From Poseidonocella sedimentorum (GTDB taxonomy: Bacteria > Pseudomonadota > Alphaproteobacteria > Rhodobacterales > Rhodobacteraceae): a stretch of 64,000 nt of DNA. The stretch is taken from contig NZ_FOYI01000007.1 of NCBI RefSeq assembly GCF_900116005.1, positions 124,001 to 188,000 on the forward strand, given 5' to 3'. This document shows positions 26,629-35,374 of the stretch, piece by piece. Position 1 is the stretch's first letter; each line of letters opens with the position of its first letter. Both the position numbers and the translations under genes were made by a program. The notes below the pieces were generated by a model. The model was not told the DNA's origin, did no database searches, and saw only the letters and a list, made by a program, of their open reading frames with translations.

Positions 26629-28059
26629 TCAGAGCCCTTTGGCGCGGTAGGAGGCGGCGACCTTGCCGATGCTGACGAGGTAGGCCGCGACCCGCAGGTC
26701 TTCCACGTCTTCGCGCGACTGCCAGACCTCGTGCATCGAAAGATAAGCCGAGCGCATGGTGTCATCGAGGCCGGAGCGGACGAGTTCGAGCTCGTCGGCC
26801 CCGCGCAGATACCTGGTCTTGAAGTCGGGCGTCATCGACCACGAGTCGCCGAGATGTTCGTCCAGCCGGTGCAGCTCGTCCACGATGAGTTGGTGGCGCG
26901 CTTCTTCCTGCCGTCTGCCCATGCGGCCGAACCGGATGTGGCTGAGGTTCTTCACCCATTCAAAATAGGAGACCGTGACGCCCCCGGCGTTGGCGTACAT
27001 GTCGGGGATGATCACGCAGCCTTTCTTGCGCAGGATCTCGTCCGCCCCTGCGGTGACCGGCCCGTTTGCGGCTTCGATGATGAGCGGCGCCTGCACGCGC
27101 TCTGCGTTGGAGAGGTTGATGACCGCTTCGAGCGCCGCCGGAATCAGGATGTCGCAGGGCTCTTCGAGCACCTTCGGGCCGTCCTCCACGTGTTTCGCGT
27201 TGGGATAGCCGGTGATGCCGCCGTGCTGGCCGATCCAGTGGTAGACGTCTTCCACATCGAGCCCATCCGCCGAGACGAGTGCCCCGTCGCGTTCGATGAT
27301 GCCGGTGATGATCGCGCCGTCTTCGGCCGCCAGGAACTTCGCCGCGTGATAGCCCACGTTGCCGAGCCCCTGCACGATCACCCGTTTGCCGTCGAGCTTG
27401 CCAGCGAGCCCCGCTGCGGCGACGCCTTCGGGGTGGCGGAAGAATTCGCGCAGCGCGTATTGCACGCCCCGCCCCGTAGCCTCGACCCGGCCGCGGATCC
27501 CGCCCGCGTGGGGCGGTTTGCCTGTCACGCAGGCATTGGAGTTGATGTCGGTCGTGTTCATCCGGCGGTACTGGTCGGCCATCCAGGCCATCTCGCGCTC
27601 GCCCGTTCCCATGTCCGGGGCGGGCACGTTCTGCGCCGGGCTGATGAGGTCGCGCTTGGCGAGCTCGTAGGTGAAGCGCCGGGTGATAAGTTCCAGCTCG
27701 TGTTCGGAATACTCGCGCGGGTCGATGCAAAGCCCGCCCTTGGAGCCGCCGAAGGGCGCCTCGACCAGCGCGCATTTGTAGGTCATGAGCGCCGCGAGCG
27801 CCTCGACCTCGTCCTGATTGACGCCGGTGGCATAGCGGATCCCGCCCTTGACCGGCTCCATGTGTTCGGAGTGGACCGAGCGATAGCCGGTGAAGGTTCG
27901 GATGTCGCCCCGGATCCGCACGCCGAAATTGACCTTGTAGGTCGCATTGCAGACGCGGATCTTCTCCTCCAGCCCCGGCGAGAGGTCCATCAGCTTGACC
28001 GCCCGGTTGAACATCATGTCAACGCTCTGGCGAAAACTCGGCTCGTTCTTCACACTCAT
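26629..28059 (-). CDS. Glu/Leu/Phe/Val dehydrogenase (glutamate dehydrogenase type)
   Basis: NAD(P)-dependent amino acid dehydrogenase of 476 residues, most similar to glutamate dehydrogenases that interconvert glutamate and 2-oxoglutarate plus ammonia. The substrate domain has GGIRYATGVNQDEVEALA, ALMTYKCALVEAPFGGSKGG (two Lys) and PAPDMGTGEREMAWMADQY. The Rossmann domain has VIVQGLGNVGYHAAKFLA near residue 222. ATG at 28059 follows GGAGGGACGTAG. It is monocistronic, with tandem palindromes after it. NAD versus NADP use cannot be decided by eye. Confidence 0.92.
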   Translation of the reverse strand: MSVKNEPSFRQSVDMMFNRAVKLMDLSPGLEEKIRVCNATYKVNFGVRIRGDIRTFTGYRSVHSEHMEPVKGGIRYATGVNQDEVEALAALMTYKCALVEAPFGGSKGGLCIDPREYSEHELELITRRFTYELAKRDLISPAQNVPAPDMGTGEREMAWMADQYRRMNTTDINSNACVTGKPPHAGGIRGRVEATGRGVQYALREFFRHPEGVAAAGLAGKLDGKRVIVQGLGNVGYHAAKFLAAEDGAIITGIIERDGALVSADGLDVEDVYHWIGQHGGITGYPNAKHVEDGPKVLEEPCDILIPAALEAVINLSNAERVQAPLIIEAANGPVTAGADEILRKKGCVIIPDMYANAGGVTVSYFEWVKNLSHIRFGRMGRRQEEARHQLIVDELHRLDEHLGDSWSMTPDFKTRYLRGADELELVRSGLDDTMRSAYLSMHEVWQSREDVEDLRVAAYLVSIGKVAASYRAKGL

Positions 28060-28205
28060 CTACGTCCCTCCATGTCACCCGCCGTCTGAGTCGCGGCTTT
28101 GGCTTGACCCAAGGCTAACGGTGGAGGTGACACATGGCCACGTCAATTTCATGACGCTGGGGCAAGAGGTCGGCCCGCCCGGCCCGCGAGGCGCGCTTTC
28201 GGCCC

Positions 28206-28709
28206 TCAGCGCGCGCGCCGCGCCGCGATATCGGCGGCGAGCAATTCGGCCACGAGCTTGGCCTCATGGGCGCGCAAGATACCCCCCACCCCGAGCCGCC
28301 GCCCGACGCGCCAGCAAAGGCCCGGCCGCCACAGATTGGGTCGGCGCGCGGGGGTCAGGGTCAGCAGAAACCCGCCGGTAGGCTTGAAGGCAAAGACGCC
28401 CCGGTCGATCGAGAGCATCTCGTCGCGGGCGGCGAGAACGGTGCCATCGCCGAGCCGCAGCCCCTCCGGCCCGAAGACAAGCCCGGCAGAGCCCGACCGC
28501 CAGAGCTCGCGCGCAGCCCAGAGCACCACGGCACCCGCCGGGATCAGCGCGGCGGGGCCAAAGCGCCCCTCCCCGATCGCCGTGGCGCCAAGCAGCAGGA
28601 AGATGAGCCCGAGCGCGCCGAGCAGGCCCACCGCGACCAGAAGCCGCCCGGGCGCCACCGTGATCGGCACCTCGGCCATTACTGGCCCGTCGGTCTCGTG
28701 ATCGAACAT
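28206..28709 (-). CDS. uncharacterised membrane protein with two N-terminal helices
   Basis: Protein of 167 residues from ATG 28709 (MFDHETDGPVMAEVPITV). The frame stays open further upstream, but composition there is not protein-like; ATG 28679 is an alternative start. Two hydrophobic segments (RLLVAVGLLGALGLIFLLLG and PAALIPAGAVVLWAARELW) are followed by a soluble C-terminal domain of about 95 residues that recalls small PH-like bacterial domains (GLRLGDGTVLAARDEMLSID). Family not recognised. It is divergent from the small lipoprotein gene. Confidence 0.7.
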   Translation of the reverse strand: MFDHETDGPVMAEVPITVAPGRLLVAVGLLGALGLIFLLLGATAIGEGRFGPAALIPAGAVVLWAARELWRSGSAGLVFGPEGLRLGDGTVLAARDEMLSIDRGVFAFKPTGGFLLTLTPARRPNLWRPGLCWRVGRRLGVGGILRAHEAKLVAELLAADIAARRAR

Positions 28710-28925
28710 CCTTGCCCCTGCCTTCCTTGCCCCGGCCCGCAATCGCCGGTGTCCCATTAATCCTGAAACGGGCGCGCGGTAAACCGCCCCCGCGCCACGC
28801 GCCTCGATGGCCGGGCCGATTTCGCGGGGGCGCGCCCGATCAAGCGCTTGAACTCGCGCCGCCGTTCCTACAGCCTTGCACCCAGCCACGCGCCGCCCTC
28901 TGGCGCGGCAACACCGGAACGTTCC

Positions 28926-29237
28926 ATGACCCGCGTCCTGACCCTTCTTGCGATCCTCGGCCTCGGCGCGCTCCCCGGCTGCACCCGGTTTCCCGCGCTC
29001 GACCGCGCCGTCTCGCCGGATGTCGCCGCGCGGGCTTACCCTGGGCTCCTGCCGCTGGACGTGGCCTTGGGCGAGGCGACCGCGCCGTCGGACGCCGGGG
29101 AAATCACCGAGGATCTCTCCACCCGCCGCGCGGGGCTGGAGGCGCGCGCCGCCGCACTCGCCGGCCCGGTGATCGACGGGCCGACCCGCCGGCGCATGGC
29201 GCAAGGCATCCCCCCGATCCCGCCGGACGATCCCTGA
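28926..29237 (+). CDS. small putative lipoprotein
   Basis: A 103-residue protein from ATG 28926. The signal peptide MTRVLTLLAILGLGALPGC ends in a lipobox with Cys19, so it should be lipid-anchored in the cell envelope. The mature part is short, with a proline-rich end (GIPPIPPDDP) and no recognised domain. It lies about 100 bases before hom on the same strand. A longer open frame upstream is not supported. Confidence 0.7.
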   Translation: MTRVLTLLAILGLGALPGCTRFPALDRAVSPDVAARAYPGLLPLDVALGEATAPSDAGEITEDLSTRRAGLEARAAALAGPVIDGPTRRRMAQGIPPIPPDDP

Positions 29238-29335
29238 GCCGGCACCAGGGCCAAGCGCGGCGCGCCCGATTGCGCCCGCCCCCGGTTCGGGCTACATCGC
29301 GGCGGCAGCAACAACAGCGCAACGCGGAGACCCAG

Positions 29336-30637
29336 ATGCCGGAGACTCACAAGAGCCCCCCCCTTCGCCTCGGAATTGCCGGCCTCGGCACGGTGGGCGC
29401 GGGCGTTGTCCGCATCGTGCGCCAGAAGGCCGAGCTGATCGCGGCGCGCGCCGGCCGCCCGGTCGAGATCACCGCCGTCTCGGCACGCAACCGCGACAAG
29501 GATCGCGGCGTCTCGCTTGAGGGCTACGACTGGGAAGACAATCCGGTCACGCTGGCGCGGCGCGCCGATGTGGATGTGCTGGTCGAGTTGATGGGTGGCA
29601 GCGACGGGCCCGCCAAGGCCGCGACCGAAGCGGCGATCGCCGCGGGCAAGGACGTGGTGACCGCCAACAAGGCGATGCTCGCCCACCACGGTCAGGCGCT
29701 GGCCGAAGCGGCCGAAGCGGCGGGCCGGGTGATCCGGTTCGAAGCGGCCGTCGCCGGCGGCATCCCGATCATCAAATCCCTCACCGAAGGGCTCGCGGCC
29801 AACGAGATCACCCGCGTGATGGGCGTCATGAACGGGACCTGCAACTACATCCTCACGCGGATGCAGAGCGCGGGCCTGCCCTATGAGACGGTGTTTCAGG
29901 AGGCCGACAAGCTGGGCTATCTCGAGGCCGATCCCCAGCTCGACGTGGGCGGGATCGACGCGGGCCACAAGCTCTCGCTGCTCTCCTCCATAGCCTTCGG
30001 AACGCAGGTCGATTTCGACGCGGTCCAGCTTGAAGGCATCGGCAAGATCATGATCGAGGACATCGAACAGGCCGCCGATCTCGGCTACCGGATCAAGCTG
30101 CTGGGCGTGGCCCAACTCACCGGGCGCGGGCTCGAGCAGCGCATGTCGCCCTGCCTCGTTCCGGCCACCAGCCCGCTGGGCCAGCTCGAAGGCGGGACCA
30201 ACATGGTCGTCGTCGAGGGCGATGACGTGGGCCAGATCGTGCTGCGCGGCGCGGGCGCGGGCGAAGGGCCCACCGCCTCGGCCGTCATGGGCGACGTGAT
30301 GGATATCGCGCGGGGCCTGCGGATCAGCACCTTCGGCCAGCCGGCCAGCACGCTCAAGACCGCGCAGCCCGCCTCGGGCAACACCCCCGCGCCCTACTAC
30401 CTGCGCATGACGCTGCACGACAAGCCCGGCGCGCTCGCCAAGGTCGCGGCGCGGCTCGGCGATGCGGGCGTCTCCATCGACCGGATGCGCCAGTACGGCC
30501 ATGACGATACCGCAGCCCCGGTGCTCATCATCACCCACAAGACCACCCGCGGCGCGCTCGACGAGGCCATTGCCGCGATCGAGACGCTCAACGTCGTGAC
30601 CGACACGCCCGTGGCGCTGCGGATCGAGGAAGTCTGA
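29336..30637 (+). CDS. hom: homoserine dehydrogenase
   Basis: NAD(P)-dependent enzyme of 433 residues that reduces aspartate semialdehyde to homoserine in threonine/methionine synthesis. ATG 29336 follows GGAGACCCAG; the frame is open further upstream but not protein-like. The nucleotide-binding GIAGLGTVGAGV occurs near residue 12, VVTANKAMLAHHG near 108, and the signature GVMNGTCNYILTRM and LGYLEADPQLDVGGIDAGHK in the catalytic domain. A C-terminal ACT domain (about 352-433, beginning YYLRMTLHDKPGALAKVA) suggests feedback by threonine. Confidence 0.96.
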   Translation: MPETHKSPPLRLGIAGLGTVGAGVVRIVRQKAELIAARAGRPVEITAVSARNRDKDRGVSLEGYDWEDNPVTLARRADVDVLVELMGGSDGPAKAATEAAIAAGKDVVTANKAMLAHHGQALAEAAEAAGRVIRFEAAVAGGIPIIKSLTEGLAANEITRVMGVMNGTCNYILTRMQSAGLPYETVFQEADKLGYLEADPQLDVGGIDAGHKLSLLSSIAFGTQVDFDAVQLEGIGKIMIEDIEQAADLGYRIKLLGVAQLTGRGLEQRMSPCLVPATSPLGQLEGGTNMVVVEGDDVGQIVLRGAGAGEGPTASAVMGDVMDIARGLRISTFGQPASTLKTAQPASGNTPAPYYLRMTLHDKPGALAKVAARLGDAGVSIDRMRQYGHDDTAAPVLIITHKTTRGALDEAIAAIETLNVVTDTPVALRIEEV

Positions 30638-30642
30638 AGCAG

Positions 30643-30661
30643 GCGGGGGCTAACCCCCCGC
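30643..30661 (+). repeat. GC hairpin after hom
   Basis: GCGGGGG and CCCCCGC form a seven-base stem around CTAAC just after the hom stop. There is no T-run, so termination before glpX would be partial at best. Confidence 0.4.
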
Positions 30662-30749
30662 GGCTTAACCCGGTTAGCGCTATCATCCTTGTGAACCGGC
30701 GGCGGGGCGCTTAACCCTTGCTCCAACCGCAGTCCGCAGGAGATTTTCC

Positions 30750-31724
30750 ATGACCAAACCCATTGACTTCAATGATCGCATGCTCTCGCTCGGGCTCGCC
30801 CGCGTGTCGGAAGCCGCCGCCATCGCCTCGGCCAAACTGGTCGGGCGCGGCGACGAAAAGGCCGCCGATCAGGCCGCGGTCAACGCCATGCGCGAGCAGC
30901 TCAACAAGCTCGACATCAAGGGCGTGGTGGTCATCGGGGAAGGGGAACGGGACGAAGCGCCGATGCTCTACATCGGCGAGGAAGTGGGCACCGGCTCGGG
31001 TCCCGGCGTGGATATCGCGCTCGACCCGCTGGAGGGCACGACCCTGACCGCCAAGGACATGCCCAACGCGCTGACCGTGATCGCCATGGGCCCGCGCGGC
31101 TCGATGCTGCACGCGCCGGATGTCTACATGGACAAGCTCGCCATCGGGCCGGGCTATGCCGAGGGTGTCGTCACGTTGGACATGAGCCCCGCCGAGCGGG
31201 TGCGCGCGCTGGCCGCGGCCCGCGGCTGCGACGTGACCGACATCACCGTCTGCATTCTCGAACGCCCCCGCCACGAGGAGATGATCCAGGAAGTGCGCGG
31301 CACCGGCGCCGCGATCCGGCTGATCACCGACGGCGACGTGGCCGGCGTCATGCATTGCGCCGAGCCGTCGCTCACCGGCATCGACATGTACATGGGCTCC
31401 GGCGGCGCGCCCGAGGGCGTCCTCGCCGCGGCGGCGCTCAAATGCATGGGCGGCCAGATGTACGGCCGGCTGCTCTTCCGCAACGATGACGAGAAGGGCC
31501 GCGCCGCCAAGGCCGGGATCACCGACCTGGACCGCATCTATGCCCGCGACGAGCTCGTGACCGACCACGTGATCTTCGCCGCCACCGGCGTGACCGACGG
31601 CTCGCTCCTGCCCGGCATCAAGCGCGAACCCGGCTACACCACCACCGAGACGATCCTGATGCGCTCCAAGACCGGCTCCGTCCGGCGCATGGTCTACCGC
31701 AACCCGACCAGCGCGGCCTCCTGA
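30750..31724 (+). CDS. glpX: class II fructose-1,6-bisphosphatase
   Basis: GlpX-type phosphatase of 324 residues that makes fructose 6-phosphate for gluconeogenesis; some homologues also act on sedoheptulose bisphosphate. VVIGEGERDEAPMLYIGEEVG and DIALDPLEGTT are the metal-binding signatures. ITDGDVAGVMHC and YMGSGGAPEGVLAAAALKCMGG are typical of the family. The start follows AGGAG at good spacing. It lies between hom and recJ on the same strand; linkage of hom, glpX and recJ is common in Rhodobacteraceae. Confidence 0.95.
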   Translation: MTKPIDFNDRMLSLGLARVSEAAAIASAKLVGRGDEKAADQAAVNAMREQLNKLDIKGVVVIGEGERDEAPMLYIGEEVGTGSGPGVDIALDPLEGTTLTAKDMPNALTVIAMGPRGSMLHAPDVYMDKLAIGPGYAEGVVTLDMSPAERVRALAAARGCDVTDITVCILERPRHEEMIQEVRGTGAAIRLITDGDVAGVMHCAEPSLTGIDMYMGSGGAPEGVLAAAALKCMGGQMYGRLLFRNDDEKGRAAKAGITDLDRIYARDELVTDHVIFAATGVTDGSLLPGIKREPGYTTTETILMRSKTGSVRRMVYRNPTSAAS

Positions 31725-31774
31725 CCGCGCAAAGGCAGCTTGCAGCGCCCCCCGCGCCGGGGATAACAGGGCCC

Positions 31775-33520
31775 ATGTCCTACCTCGGCGTGACCACCTC
31801 CCTCACCGGCCGTTGCTGGCTCGGCCCCGGCTCCGAGATCGAGCGGCAATCCGAAGCGCTCGCGCAGGAGACCGCGCTGCCGCTGCCGCTTGCGCTGGTG
31901 CTCGCCCGGCGCGGGATCGCCGCGCCCGAGGCCGAGAGCTTTCTTGCGCCCCAGCTGCGCACCCTCCTCCCCGATCCGCACCGGCTGCGCGACATGGAGC
32001 CCGCCACCGCGCGGTTCCTCCGCGCCGTCCACGCCCGCGAGCGGATCGCGATCTTCGCCGATTATGACGTGGACGGCGGCGCCTCGGCCGCCCTGCTGAT
32101 CTGCTGGCTGCGCGACATGGGCAGCGACGCGACGCTCTACGTCCCCGACCGGATCGACGAAGGCTACGGGCCGAACGTCCCCGCGATGGAGGCGCTCGCG
32201 CGCGCGCATGACCTGATCGTCTGCGTCGATTGCGGCACGCTGAGCCATGAGCCCATCGCCGCCGCCGCGCCTACGGACGTGATCGTGCTCGACCACCACC
32301 TCGGCGGCGAGACGCTCCCGCCGGCGCTCGCGGTGGTGAACCCAAACCGGCAGGACGAGGACGGCGAGTTGGGCCATCTCTGCGCCGCGGGCGTGGTCTT
32401 CCTCATGCTGGTCGAGGCCAATCGCCAGCTCAAGGCGGGCGGCGCGCAGGGCCCGGACCTGATGGCGCTCCTCGATCTCGTTGCGCTCGCCACCGTGGCC
32501 GATGTCGCCCCCCTCACCGGGGTGAACCGCGCCTTTGTCCGCCAGGGGCTCGCCGTGATGGCCCGGCGCGCGCGCCCCGGCCTCGTGGCGCTGGCCGACA
32601 TCGCCCGGCTCGATGAGCCCCCCGCCGCCTATCACCTCGGCTTCGTCTTCGGCCCGCGGATCAACGCGGGCGGGCGGATCGGCGCGGCCGATCTCGGCGC
32701 GCGGCTGCTCGCCACCGCGAACGAGGCCGAAGCTGCGGCCCTGGCCGAACGGCTCGACGGGCTAAACAAGGACCGCCGCGAGATCGAAGCGGCAGTGCGC
32801 GCCGCCGCGATGGAACAGGCCGAGGCGCGCGGGCTCGACGCACCGCTCGTCTGGGCCGCGGGCGACGGCTGGCACCCGGGCGTCGTCGGCATCGTCGCGA
32901 GCCGCCTGAAGGAAGCCACCAACCGCCCCGCCATCGTCATCGGGCTCGACGGCGATGAGGGCAAGGGCTCGGGCCGCTCCGTCTCCGGGATCGACCTCGG
33001 CGCCCAGATCCAGAAACTCGCGGCCGAAGGGCTGCTCCTCAAGGGCGGCGGCCACCGCATGGCCGCGGGGCTCACCGTGGCACGCGACAAGCTGGAGCCG
33101 GCCATGGACCGGCTCGCCGAACTTCTCGCGAAACAGGGCGCCGACCGGCTCGGCGCGGCGGATCTGCGCCTTGACGGCACGCTCATGCCCGGCGCGGCGG
33201 ATGTCGAGATGATCGCCCGGATCGAGAGCGCGGGCCCCTTCGGCTCCGGCGCCCCCGCCCCGCGTTTCGCCTTCCCCGACTGCCGCATCCTCAGCACCCG
33301 CCGGGTCGGCGACAGCCACCTCAAACTGCGCTTCGGCGACGGGCTCGGCGCCACGCTCGACGCCATCGCCTTCTCCGCCTTCGACACCCCGCTGGGCGCC
33401 GCATTGCTCGAACATGGCGGCGCGCGCTTCCACCTCGCAGGCCGGCTCGAAGTCAATGTGTGGAACGGGCGCCGCACGCCACAGTTGCGCCTCGAAGACG
33501 CCGCCCGCGCCGAGAGTTGA
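31775..33520 (+). CDS. recJ: single-stranded-DNA-specific exonuclease RecJ
   Basis: 5'-3' single-strand exonuclease of 581 residues acting in RecF-type recombination and mismatch/base excision repair. DHH-family motifs are present: IFADYDVDGGASAALL near residue 90 (motif I), DLIVCVDCGTL (II), VIVLDHHLGGE (III) and GPRINAGGRIGAADLG. The DHHA1 region has LLLKGGGHRMAAGLTV near residue 420. A strong terminator follows directly. Confidence 0.95.
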   Translation: MSYLGVTTSLTGRCWLGPGSEIERQSEALAQETALPLPLALVLARRGIAAPEAESFLAPQLRTLLPDPHRLRDMEPATARFLRAVHARERIAIFADYDVDGGASAALLICWLRDMGSDATLYVPDRIDEGYGPNVPAMEALARAHDLIVCVDCGTLSHEPIAAAAPTDVIVLDHHLGGETLPPALAVVNPNRQDEDGELGHLCAAGVVFLMLVEANRQLKAGGAQGPDLMALLDLVALATVADVAPLTGVNRAFVRQGLAVMARRARPGLVALADIARLDEPPAAYHLGFVFGPRINAGGRIGAADLGARLLATANEAEAAALAERLDGLNKDRREIEAAVRAAAMEQAEARGLDAPLVWAAGDGWHPGVVGIVASRLKEATNRPAIVIGLDGDEGKGSGRSVSGIDLGAQIQKLAAEGLLLKGGGHRMAAGLTVARDKLEPAMDRLAELLAKQGADRLGAADLRLDGTLMPGAADVEMIARIESAGPFGSGAPAPRFAFPDCRILSTRRVGDSHLKLRFGDGLGATLDAIAFSAFDTPLGAALLEHGGARFHLAGRLEVNVWNGRRTPQLRLEDAARAES

Positions 33521-33546
33521 GCGGTCTTTTCCACCGCTCGTTTTTT
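33519..33546 (+). terminator. recJ terminator
   Basis: The GAGCGGT/ACCGCTC stem overlaps the recJ stop codon, has a seven-base loop, and is followed after one G by TTTTTT. It is a classical rho-independent terminator. Confidence 0.88.
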
Positions 33547-33618
33547 CTGTCCTCGGGATGAAAATTCCGCTTGCACGCGCGCCAGCCATTGCCTAGAACG
33601 CGCCTCACGCAGCTTGCT

Positions 33619-33693
33619 GGCCCGTTCGTCTATCGGTTAGGACGCCAGGTTTTCAACCTGGAAAGAGGGGTTCGATTCCCCTACGGGCTGCCA
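33619..33693 (+). tRNA. tRNA-Glu (TTC)
   Basis: A complete cloverleaf of 75 bases with CCA encoded. The anticodon stem CCAGG/CCTGG (33645-33649/33657-33661) holds loop TTTTCAA with anticodon TTC at 33652-33654. The T-arm GGGGTTCGATTCCCC and an acceptor stem with a first G-U pair are as in other alphaproteobacterial tRNA-Glu. It is the left border of a decayed accessory islet. Confidence 0.95.
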
Positions 33694-33720
33694 TTCACCT
33701 CCGAAAATCTTTGTTTTACT

Positions 33721-33765
33721 GACACTTGAGTCATCAAGTGTCCCACGGTTATCGGCGCGTGGGAC
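33721..33765. repeat. two adjoining perfect hairpins after tRNA-Glu
   Basis: GACACTTGA and TCAAGTGTC (33721-33729/33734-33742, loop GTCA) are followed at once by GTCCCAC and GTGGGAC (33740-33746/33759-33765). The two share three bases, so they are mutually exclusive. The first could end the tRNA transcript; both lie where an integration site would be expected. Confidence 0.55.
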
Positions 33766-33841
33766 ACCGTGCTCCTTGCGAGCCGTATCCGCAGGATCAA
33801 ATCCAGACTCGGCAAGCCGTGCCCCGATCCACGTTCCAAAC

Positions 33842-33948
33842 CTAGGGCGCAGAAGACTTGAAGTCTGAATGAGAGAGGCGTGCTGCAATTTCGTAGACGT
33901 TTGCACCGGACTGGGCGAGGTCATGCGCGGTCGCCTTCCGGATGCCAC
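33842..33948 (-). pseudogene. tyrosine recombinase (integrase) C-terminal remnant
   Basis: The minus-strand frame ending at 33842 finishes with GIRKATAHDLAQSG followed by ANVYEIAARLSHSDFKSSAP. This is the conserved H/GLRKT..LA..G....I....GH end of phage-type tyrosine recombinases. A stop codon falls just where the catalytic Tyr should follow, and the sequence N-terminal to the fragment does not resemble an integrase. It points toward the tRNA-Glu gene, as integrases of tRNA-targeting elements usually do, so it is probably what is left of an integrated element. Confidence 0.65.
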
Positions 33949-34012
33949 GCTGCGATCTGGCCGCACGTTTAACCTTTGACCTGCTCCCCTTGGAGTCCGC
34001 GTTTTTCAGTTC

Positions 34013-34117
34013 GCTCTGTTCAGGGTTTGGTCCTTTACTGACCTTTGGTAATACTCCCACGGTGTGAGCCCGTCGAGGCTCGTGTGGGGGATTCTTCCGT
34101 CCCATGCGCGTGGGTTT
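34013..34117 (-). pseudogene. IS3-type transposase C-terminal fragment
   Basis: Minus-strand translation gives WDGRIPHTSLDGLTPWEYYQ before a stop at about 34013. This is the RPH(S/T)SLDGLTP end of IS3-family OrfB transposases. The rest of the integrase core is missing here, but another fragment lies upstream at 35380-35600 in the same strand and correct order, with the two-gene cassette between them. Confidence 0.6.
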
Positions 34118-34194
34118 TCCCATGAAAGCGCCGTGAGGTTTCCTTTCGCCGAGGGGCAACCCGCACGGGTTGGTACCGCTTTCCCCAGAAGATA

Positions 34195-34632
34195 TCACGC
34201 TTTGCTTTGCATGAGCCTGATGTAAACCTGCACGCGTGTTGGACCACCAAATTCTTCCCCGTCCAGAAACTCCTCCGAAAAAAGTTGGGCGTAGTGCTTT
34301 CGGAAAAGTACCCAGAAATTGTCATCCTTCAGCGCCGCCGCATCCTGCGCTGTCACCACCATCGGCACCGGCAGTTGCGGCTTCAATGTCGGGATTGGCA
34401 CACCGTCCTGCGATGGCTTGCGCCGAGGAAGGACCGTCGTGCCGGGCTTCGTCGCAGGGATTGGAACTGGATCCGCAAGCTCCAGATGCCTTGGTGGGAA
34501 ATACGCGAGCTTTCCCTCATCTACGTCCGGGCAAGGGATGGGCGCTCCGAACGCGCCCGTGCACTCTTGAGCCGTGACGGATAGCGGGCTGCAAATCAGA
34601 GCCAGCAAGGCCGCCGGAAGAAGGCGTATCAT
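34195..34632 (-). CDS. putative secreted protein, second gene of the islet cassette
   Basis: A 145-residue protein with a clear signal peptide (MIRLLPAALLALICSPLSVTAQ). The mature part has a proline-rich segment (PVPIPATKPGTTVLPRRKP) and the near-repeat VPIPTLKPQLPVP, then an acidic-aromatic C-terminus (NFWVLFRKHYAQLFSEEF). No family recognised. Its start overlaps the stop of the upstream gene by four bases (ATGA). Codon use is less GC-biased than in the flanking core genes, consistent with a transferred cassette. Confidence 0.6.
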   Translation of the reverse strand: MIRLLPAALLALICSPLSVTAQECTGAFGAPIPCPDVDEGKLAYFPPRHLELADPVPIPATKPGTTVLPRRKPSQDGVPIPTLKPQLPVPMVVTAQDAAALKDDNFWVLFRKHYAQLFSEEFLDGEEFGGPTRVQVYIRLMQSKA

Positions 34633-35276
34633 TGTCCGTCAATAGCTGCTTTGTGGGCCACCCAGATCGCCCAGGACTTTGGCTCTCCATCGAGGTGTTC
34701 CGCGGCCTTGAACAGAATCTCACCTCCGCCGGCATAGCCATCTCTGTCAGACAGGGCGATTTCGTCGGTTATGGTCGAGAGCGCATATTCGTCTTCGGTG
34801 CTGGTGATGAGATCCGCGACCTGCTCGGGTTGGGCGGACAAGTCGAACCCGTGTTCGCGGGCCGCAGTCATGAACCACTTGAAAGGATCGATCATGTCCT
34901 GGATTTCATAACCCTCGATTGCGCCCGAACGAATACCATTTTCGAGCCACTGCAGATCTCCCACGAGTGCCGCGAGGTATGCCTTGTCTGACGCCAACAC
35001 TTCGGAGGATTCCAGCAGGCCGGTCTGGTGGAGGCCGGCGATCGCGTTCTCAAGTTTACCCTCCTGAACCAGGGCCCAGGCAGCATCCGCAACCAGATCG
35101 ACCTTGTCGGGCCAGGCCGCGGTTTCGAAGGCAGCCTCAAAGGCTTCGCCGGACGGAGTTTCTGCCGCCAGCTGACCCGCGGCAAATCCGCGTTCAAATG
35201 CCTCTCTTTCCAACGGCTTGAAGAAGTCCGGGGAGCCGCTCCGGACCAGGTCTTGCTTTGCGAGATCACCTTTCAT
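34629..35276 (-). CDS. uncharacterised protein, first gene of the islet cassette, possibly N-terminally truncated
   Basis: Acidic, helix-rich, soluble protein of 215 residues without signal peptide or recognised domain. ATG at 35276 has no good Shine-Dalgarno sequence. The frame continues upstream without a stop for at least 30 codons of plausible protein (TLFFGAAHEFYAKKVGLVSA precedes the Met), up to the transposase fragment. The original start may therefore have been lost to a rearrangement. It is translationally coupled to the secreted-protein gene. Function unknown. Confidence 0.55.
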   Translation of the reverse strand: MKGDLAKQDLVRSGSPDFFKPLEREAFERGFAAGQLAAETPSGEAFEAAFETAAWPDKVDLVADAAWALVQEGKLENAIAGLHQTGLLESSEVLASDKAYLAALVGDLQWLENGIRSGAIEGYEIQDMIDPFKWFMTAAREHGFDLSAQPEQVADLITSTEDEYALSTITDEIALSDRDGYAGGGEILFKAAEHLDGEPKSWAIWVAHKAAIDGQ

Positions 35277-35374
35277 AGCGGAAACCAGACCGACCTTCTT
35301 TGCGTAGAATTCGTGAGCTGCCCCAAAGAAGAGAGTTTTGGCGCGGGTGAGAGGATGTTCCGCTTTTGATCCGT

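Noticed and set aside
25231-28089. Very long plus-strand open frame (952 codons) antisense to uvrD and the glutamate dehydrogenase gene
   Set aside because: It is the complement of two genes with full motif sets; its own translation is Arg/His/Ala-rich without domains, as expected for high-GC antisense frames.
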